In this document: positions 1-64,000 of the stretch, in pieces
How the letters are laid out: each line of letters starts with the position of its first letter
Position numbering within the stretch: position 1 is the stretch's first letter
NCBI GenBank assembly: GCA_054601695.1
Contig: BAAHQB010000039.1
Coordinates: 62,001 to 126,000, forward strand
Length of the DNA: 64,000 nucleotides
Direction: 5' to 3'
Source of the DNA: Amorphochlora amoebiformis
Lineage: Eukaryota > Cercozoa > Chlorarachniophyceae
Translations under genes and position numbers: made by a program
The notes under the pieces: model-generated
The model's input: only the letters and a program-made list of their open reading frames with translations
Database searches by the model: none
Told to the model about the DNA's origin: nothing

Positions 1-137
1 GTATGCTTTTAGATATGTATAGATTAGTGTACATGTAGATGTATGCTTTATATATTATTACTCTGTTATATATATAATATATATTATATACATATATAAT
101 ATATATATATATATATATGTATATACAATATATTTAT

Positions 138-201
<64 letters not shown>

Positions 202-278
202 ACTTAAATGCATGTATAGATACCATACACACGCACACATAATCACACACATACTCCCAGCACAAAACAAAGCCATAC
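1..278. repeat. (AT)n-rich PIF1 intron at window edge
   Basis: About 180 bp of TA dinucleotide repeats with small interruptions, following the putative donor of the last visible PIF1 exon (minus strand). No coding segment is seen here; the rest of the helicase must lie beyond position 1. Confidence 0.6.
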
Positions 279-2960
<2,682 letters not shown>

Positions 2961-3099
2961 GCCAGAGTAGCCACTCTAAAGAACACCATGACGAGCACGA
3001 AAGCAACGATCAAATCATCATGTAGAATCCTCTAAGCCCTGAGTACACCTACTTCCAAAATGGAAGCTCCCGTGTTTTCCACTTTTCCTCTCTGAATGC
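2961..3099. promoter_or_regulatory. Putative bidirectional promoter, PIF1 / Na+/H+ exchanger
   Basis: A short AT-array-free spacer between the 5' end of the minus-strand helicase and the first ATG of the plus-strand exchanger. The only evidence is its head-to-head position and ordinary base composition; no TATA box or other element is convincing. The start of either gene could still move if upstream exons exist. Confidence 0.3.
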
Positions 3100-16898
<13,799 letters not shown>

Positions 16899-17183
16899 AG
16901 TTGAAGTTTAATCGAGCGCGCAGTAGCTGTCACTGCGGGTGAGTCCAGCCACACTAATCAAGTTGTACAAATTTTTTTTTTTTACATTACCATTCAAGTG
17001 TGACCTGATAGAAGAATATACATCTACAATATACTCAACATGTTATATACAAGATCTAGAAAATTAGTATTATTATTGTTATTATTATTATGATGTGACG
17101 AATTATCTAGTATCATGATATACAATATTTATATTTATATATATATATATATATATGTTTACAAGATATATACATAATACTAG

Positions 17184-17222
<39 letters not shown>

Positions 17223-17245
17223 AATACGTATGTACACTGTTGTAC

Positions 17246-17295
<50 letters not shown>

Positions 17296-17328
17296 GATAT
17301 GCTATAGCCATAGCCTTATGATTTAACA

Positions 17329-17385
<57 letters not shown>

Positions 17386-17726
17386 TAGATATTATCTAGA
17401 TTATATATATATATATACTTATACATTATGTACATATTATTTATACACAACTATATATATATAATATATATGTACTATTTATTTATACATATATCTAGAT
17501 ATATGTATATATGAATCCATACTAGACTAGCTGACACTAGTCACACTACGGAATCAGTACTATGCTAGTATGGTCATCACGGTCAGTATGGATAGTCTGT
17601 CATAAGTTTCCATGAAATTGTGCTTCTGAGCTTGTTGCTATATATATAGCTATAGACGATTATTTGCTTGAGTTATACAGATGTAGTACCTGTGAATGAT
17701 ATACTATATGTAATATATAATATACA

Positions 17727-17758
<32 letters not shown>

Positions 17759-18253
17759 ATATATATAGATGTATATAAACATATATATATTTTTATATAT
17801 ATATATATATATATATAAATATATATATATATGTCTAGTATGTATATAAATAAATATTTTTAAACAAAGATATATATATATATATAATATATATGTATAT
17901 ATACTCTAGCTCAATGCATATTTAGACAAATCCACTTGCTCAGTCGCATGACACAAAGTTTCTATCATAATTAATATTACTCTCGGATAATCCAGAGATT
18001 ACTATGAATCCTGAGATTCTAGCCACGACAGGTGTATGGTATTAGTGTCTGAGTTTGATACAGCGTGAAATTAATTCTAGGTATATGCGCTACTTTAAAA
18101 ATTATCCAGATTTTCTAGATCAAAGTGCGGAATCATGTCCAATTATTGTCCAATTATTGTCCAATTATTCCAAAATATAATAAGTCACGGCCGCCCATGA
18201 GACTAAATTTCCCGAAAGAACCCGCCCCCTAGGCCTAAGGGGCGCCGCTGCCT
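16899..18253. other. Intergenic region after the exchanger
   Basis: From the exchanger stop to the next gene there is AT-rich sequence with several (AT)n arrays (about 17130-17500 and 17720-17910), plus a less repetitive part at about 17930-18240. I see no credible exon on either strand. The part right after 16898 should hold the polyadenylation signal, but no clear AATAAA-type signal is seen near the stop. Confidence 0.5.
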
Positions 18254-18299
18254 ATGCACCGCAAAACCCCAACCTCCAAACCTGTCGCCACATCGCGTG

Positions 18300-18475
18300 C
18301 ATGTGCTGCGTTACAGTTGTGCCGTCAGTTACCGTCAGTTACCGTTAGTGACGGTAAACACCCGGTGGTAACCGTCAGCTACCGTCACTGGCGGGTCTTC
18401 GGAGATTGTCAGGAGAAAATATCGGCTCGTGCCATCGGAGCAGTCGTGGAGAACCGACAGCTGACCTGGTGAGGC
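18300..18475 (+). promoter_or_regulatory. Reiterated ACCGTCA/TGACGGT motifs upstream of the 268-aa ORF
   Basis: Between about 18325 and 18395 the motif CCGTCAG/ACCGT recurs at least five times, in both orientations (gtcagttaccgtcagttacc, then tagtgacggtaaac, then ctaccgtcact). The clustering directly upstream of an ATG suggests a cis-regulatory cluster; CCGTTA/TAACGG cores resemble MYB sites. Function is inferred only from position and repetition. Confidence 0.35.
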
Positions 18476-19282
18476 ATGATGTCCTCGCTGCTGGGCGGCA
18501 AGTCCGGTCTGCTACTCCTCGCGTCAACCGTGGGGGCATGGTGGTATATCTCAAGGGAAATGAGCCGCCTGCCAAAGAGAAAGCCAAAAGTCCCGCTCTT
18601 CCGCCACAAACGAAAAGGATGCGACGACGAAAGTGAGGAGGAGGTGTGGGAAGACGAGAAAAGCCTGCTCACCGACAGCGACAGCGAAGAGGAAATGTCC
18701 CCCAAGAAGCCTAGGAAGACATCTGGGTCGACCAATGGCGAGGGAAGCCCACCAGAGGACACCCCAACGCGACAAGGGCACAAGCGAGTTGATGCAACCA
18801 AGCGAGGCAAGGTCCTCAGCGACCTAAACAGTAGTCATGTAAATGAATCTACTGGTTCAAAGGATGATGGAGCTCCCCAGAGTACCCCTGGGAGCTCCGC
18901 GAACGATGTAAAGGAAGAAATAAGCCCCAAGCCACAGGAACCTGTGCGACGCCTGTTAATTCGAACCCCCACCCACACCACCGAGATTACCAGAATCCCC
19001 AACAAAACTATCAAATGCGCGGAGTCACAGAGAGACAGCGATATGTTCTACGGGTTCCTCAGCCTCTACTCGAAGGAGGCCCAAGCGGCCGAGGAACCGC
19101 CTAAGAAAGTCAAGCGGCGTACTGGCTCACTCGTGCTTCCACGAGACGACCTCCACCGACCCTCTCCTGACCGCAGGGAGGGCGATCCATTTGGAGATTC
19201 ATCTTCGAAGAAAAGGAGGGGACACTCCATGATCGATATTCGTCCGTCTAACTCGCGGAGAAAGCTACTGGAAAGTTTGTAA
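18476..19282 (+). CDS. Intronless 268-aa protein, N-terminal membrane anchor and charged tail
   Basis: Uninterrupted ORF of 269 codons from ATGATG to TAA. Residues about 11-26 (GLLLLASTVGAWWYIS) form one hydrophobic helix, which could be a signal anchor. The rest is highly charged and low in order: basic KRKPKVPLFRHKRK, acidic DDESEEEVWEDEK, SDSEEEMSPKKPRK, and several basic clusters near the C terminus (SSSKKRRGH). A more conserved-looking segment is DMFYGFLSLYSKEAQ near residue 190. No domain is recognised. Every other gene here has many AT-array introns, so a clean 807-nt ORF stands out. Codon-like base composition and a cluster of upstream repeats support a real gene. The 3' neighbour on the other strand ends at 19753 (convergent). 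Confidence 0.6.
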   Translation: MMSSLLGGKSGLLLLASTVGAWWYISREMSRLPKRKPKVPLFRHKRKGCDDESEEEVWEDEKSLLTDSDSEEEMSPKKPRKTSGSTNGEGSPPEDTPTRQGHKRVDATKRGKVLSDLNSSHVNESTGSKDDGAPQSTPGSSANDVKEEISPKPQEPVRRLLIRTPTHTTEITRIPNKTIKCAESQRDSDMFYGFLSLYSKEAQAAEEPPKKVKRRTGSLVLPRDDLHRPSPDRREGDPFGDSSSKKRRGHSMIDIRPSNSRRKLLESL

Positions 19283-19752
19283 AAGCTTGCAATTGCGGCC
19301 GGCCAACCTACAGAGGTGAAAGAGGGCTATTGTCGCAGTATATCGCATAATCTCGCAACTTCCTATCCTAGAGTACATGTTAGTAATTAAAATTTAAGCT
19401 TATCATCCGTCGAGTACTGTCCGATAAATTCGCGATAAACTTTGAGGCTTAGAAATATCTAGAATTAAATATCGAGATTCCTAGATTTCTACCGAACTGA
19501 TCATACTCTAGATTATACTAGTCATATCTCTACATGTACTAGTACGAGAAAATGTAGATATGATTATACTCGGACAGTGCATGGATTTGTAAAATCTAGA
19601 ACGTAGTAATCTAATATATATATAGCTAGAATACACCGTGTAGTAGATAGTAGGTCTAGTAGATATCCGCACCTAGGGAACATTCTCAAGATTCTCTGGA
19701 TTCTCATAACAACTTGATATAAGGCGCTAGACTAAACTTTAAGAAGACTGAG
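19283..19752. other. Convergent intergenic spacer
   Basis: About 470 bp of mostly unique, moderately AT-rich DNA between the stop codons of the plus-strand 268-aa ORF and the minus-strand methyltransferase. No AT arrays and no exon recognised. Several partial tctagat/atctagaa-type palindromes occur (19450-19640). Confidence 0.5.
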
Positions 19753-31547
<11,795 letters not shown>

Positions 31548-32122
31548 CTATGCAGCCCGCACACAAGGAGAAAATTAGATGAACAAGAAAGGGAAAACCC
31601 AAGAAGCAGAGAAATGATACCGAACAATAGAGAAAAAGAAAGAGAGCAAGGAAAAAACCAATAAACCCCATCTGGAAGAATTTTCCATTACCTCTCTGCC
31701 TACACCCCCAGCCCTTTCTACCCCAGTCAACGCCTCTCTCCAACGAGTACTCTCATCCTTCCCTACCTACCCCTTCGCCTCCAAAGTCCCCGGATAGTCC
31801 GCTTCCAGACCTACGTATCAACAGATTCTAAACTTTTATTTCACATATCTGCTCCCGCGGAACTTTTTTTTCCCCCCAAATGGAAATCCGAAGAAATGGT
31901 ATTAAAGCAGGGTTTGCTTCAAGGACAGTGTTCGAACATACACCTCCTATCGCCAGTAGCTCCCTCACAGTCGTCGGCGGATCGACGGCGGCCATCAGAC
32001 GTCGATGTGACACAGCCAAGTGTCACAATGGGGTTAAGAATCAAATTGAGATATCTGGATAACCGGATCACGAATAGCTGAGGTATCCATTTCCCGATAT
32101 ATGGATAACACTCTCCAATATC
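31548..32122. promoter_or_regulatory. Spacer / probable bidirectional promoter, methyltransferase and CPOX
   Basis: Between the first recognised methyltransferase exon (minus) and the CPOX ATG (plus) lie ~575 bp of AT-array-free DNA. The part next to 31547 is polypyrimidine-rich on the minus strand and looks like an intron 3' end, so a further 5' methyltransferase exon probably lies in 31650-32050. I could not fix it. Confidence 0.35.
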
Positions 32123-39816
<7,694 letters not shown>

Positions 39817-40148
39817 GCCAAAGGCTTCCCAAATGATGGATTTTTGGTAAATTCGTCCAAATAATCCTATAAATATCAGCGTGGCAAACCGAAGTTGTAG
39901 ATTTAGATGTGGAAATTAATTTATTATAATTTTCACAATTATATTACCGCATAATTTCAAGTTACGGTAAGATCATATTGTGATAGTATGAGTAATATTG
40001 AGATAGTTTACGCGGTCCTAGGGCAAGTTATAGCCGCAATATTAGTAAGATTACGTCGATAGCAAAGGTAACTTTGTCGTGAGTCCGATGGCAATCATGG
40101 CAAGTCAACATGGCCATGAATATGCTAGATTTGCGTGCGCATTTCCTA
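39817..40148. other. Convergent spacer CPOX / small gene
   Basis: Unique sequence without AT arrays between two convergent stop codons. It must contain both 3' ends; aataat-type A/T clusters occur at 39910-39960, but no signal is certain. Confidence 0.4.
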
Positions 40149-41293
<1,145 letters not shown>

Positions 41294-41334
41294 GCGAAGA
41301 ATCTGGGACCTTTCCTCCCAAGTTTCCCCAAGAT

Positions 41335-41756
41335 CTGCCCGAGCACATTACATTGTAAGACTTCAACATCTGCAACCTATATTCCACCCGATATGACTCC
41401 TCATGCAGCATGAATAGGCAGAATCAGGCCAAAGACCGACACCTTCACGCGTTGGGACACCGGTGAGAAGTACCTACAGAGTGCTGTGTCACGCATTCAT
41501 AGTGCAATGTCACGCATATTCGAACCCGAGCGCGGAGCGTGGGTTCCGACCTCTCTGGCAACCCCCGATATACTGGCCGGTGCGTGTTTTCCGGCGGGGC
41601 GTGACAAGCGGCTTTTAATTGCCCGAAAATTGCACCTCATACGTTGTTGATTTCACGTTGTTGTATTATGGTTGGCATGCATCCGCCGTTGAGTTGAAGA
41701 ATTCGTGCTTGATCTTCCTTCCCCCTTCCGTCTGACACCAATCGCCTTCTCCTCAG
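41335..41756. promoter_or_regulatory. Spacer between the small gene and SelO; possible SelO first exon
   Basis: AT-array-free ~420 bp between divergent genes. The SelO reading frame may have a targeting-peptide exon here, because 41757 looks like an acceptor (cctcag). I could not choose one. A repeated cacgcat/gtcacgcat motif occurs at 41490-41520. Confidence 0.35.
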
Positions 41757-63360
<21,604 letters not shown>

Positions 63361-63920
63361 GCAACACCTTACCCTATCTATAACCCTAAATCTATTCCTA
63401 ACCCTACCTAACCGTAACCCTAACCCTACCTCTAACAACAACCTTAAACCCTAATTCAAACTGTCCCTGATCCAAACTAACCCTGACCCTAGCTCCTAAC
63501 CCTAACCCTAGCTCCTAACCCTAACCCTAGCTCGTAACCCTAACCCTAGCTACATCACCACAACAGCACTCAACACTCCCAACAACACGATCTGCTGTTA
63601 TCCCTAACAGCACTATAGCCCCACACTCTGTGGAGGAGTCAATGGTCCTCGGACTAAGACATGCTGAATAATCTCATCCTAACCGTAACCCCAGACCCCT
63701 ACTTTTACGCTAAGCCTAACCCTAACTCTCACCTAAGACATGCTGAATAATCTGATCCTAACTCTCACCTTTATATTAACCCTAATCTCCTAATCTTAAC
63801 CCTAACCCTAACCCTAATCCTAACCCTAACCCTGATCCTAATCGTAACCTTTATTATAAACCAAAAACTAACCCTAAGCATAAGGGTTTTAGACTAACCC
63901 TAACTATTAAGCCAAAGTTA
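63361..63920 (+). repeat. Interstitial telomeric tract with an ~85-bp shared element
   Basis: CCCTAA-type units with variants run from ~63370 to ~63905. Inside, ~63588-63680 is a non-telomeric element matching the reverse complement of ~11587-11670. A second, shorter copy (taagacatgctgaataatct) is at ~63737. The tract begins right after the last visible SelO exon. Confidence 0.9.
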
Positions 63921-63923
63921 AAC

Positions 63924-63956
<33 letters not shown>

Positions 63957-63965
63957 GCGTATGTG

Positions 63966-63998
<33 letters not shown>

Positions 63999-64000
63999 GT

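Noticed and set aside
18254-18472. 72-codon frame just upstream of the 268-aa ORF
   Set aside because: Ends immediately before the next ATG and covers the repeated ACCGTCA motifs; it looks like promoter/5' UTR, though an uORF cannot be excluded.

Overview
The window is nuclear DNA of an intron-rich eukaryote. There are no bacterial-style operons. The genes are broken into 30-250 nt exons with GT..AG introns that are mostly (AT)n microsatellite, and short TTAGGG-type telomeric tracts sit inside introns. Coproporphyrinogen oxidase starts with a signal-peptide-like hydrophobic segment followed by an AAAFGLP motif and a basic Ser/Arg region. That is the layout of a bipartite plastid-targeting leader, so I infer an alga with a secondary (probably red-derived) plastid, such as a stramenopile, haptophyte or cryptophyte. 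No species can be named from sequence alone. I rebuilt the gene models by hand, keeping reading frame and intron phase consistent at each junction. The spliced lengths of the exchanger (3216 nt), CPOX (1176 nt) and the visible SelO part (1587 nt from the first Met) are all multiples of three.

Layout. 279-2960 (-): PIF1-family DNA helicase, running off the left edge. 3100-16898 (+): SOS1-type Na+/H+ exchanger with a cyclic-nucleotide-binding-like domain, 30 exons, divergent from PIF1. 13835-14084 (-): possible 40-codon membrane peptide gene nested in an exchanger intron. 18476-19282 (+): intronless 268-aa ORF with one membrane segment and a charged tail. 19753-31547 (-): DOT1-like SAM methyltransferase, 5' end unresolved. 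32123-39816 (+): coproporphyrinogen III oxidase, 16 exons, divergent from the methyltransferase. 40149-41293 (-): 70-aa three-exon gene, possibly Gon7-like. 41757-63360 (+): SelO protein adenylyltransferase, 28 exons visible, 3' end beyond the window.

The genes do not form a pathway. They cover genome maintenance (PIF1), ion homeostasis (exchanger), chromatin or protein methylation (DOT1-like), haem/chlorophyll synthesis (CPOX) and redox-linked AMPylation (SelO). Promoters appear to be shared in head-to-head pairs.

The most unusual feature is in the introns. In more than a dozen of them, partial copies of the adjoining exon edge together with its splice site are reiterated. Exon 3' ends with the GT donor are copied into the downstream intron, and exon 5' ends with the AG acceptor are copied into the upstream intron. 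The copies are separated by (AT)n arrays, and in several arrays they become more degenerate with distance from the true exon. Other notable items are a 356-bp pure (GC)n tract, four interstitial telomeric tracts (two of which share an ~85-bp element in opposite orientation) and several micro- and minisatellites.
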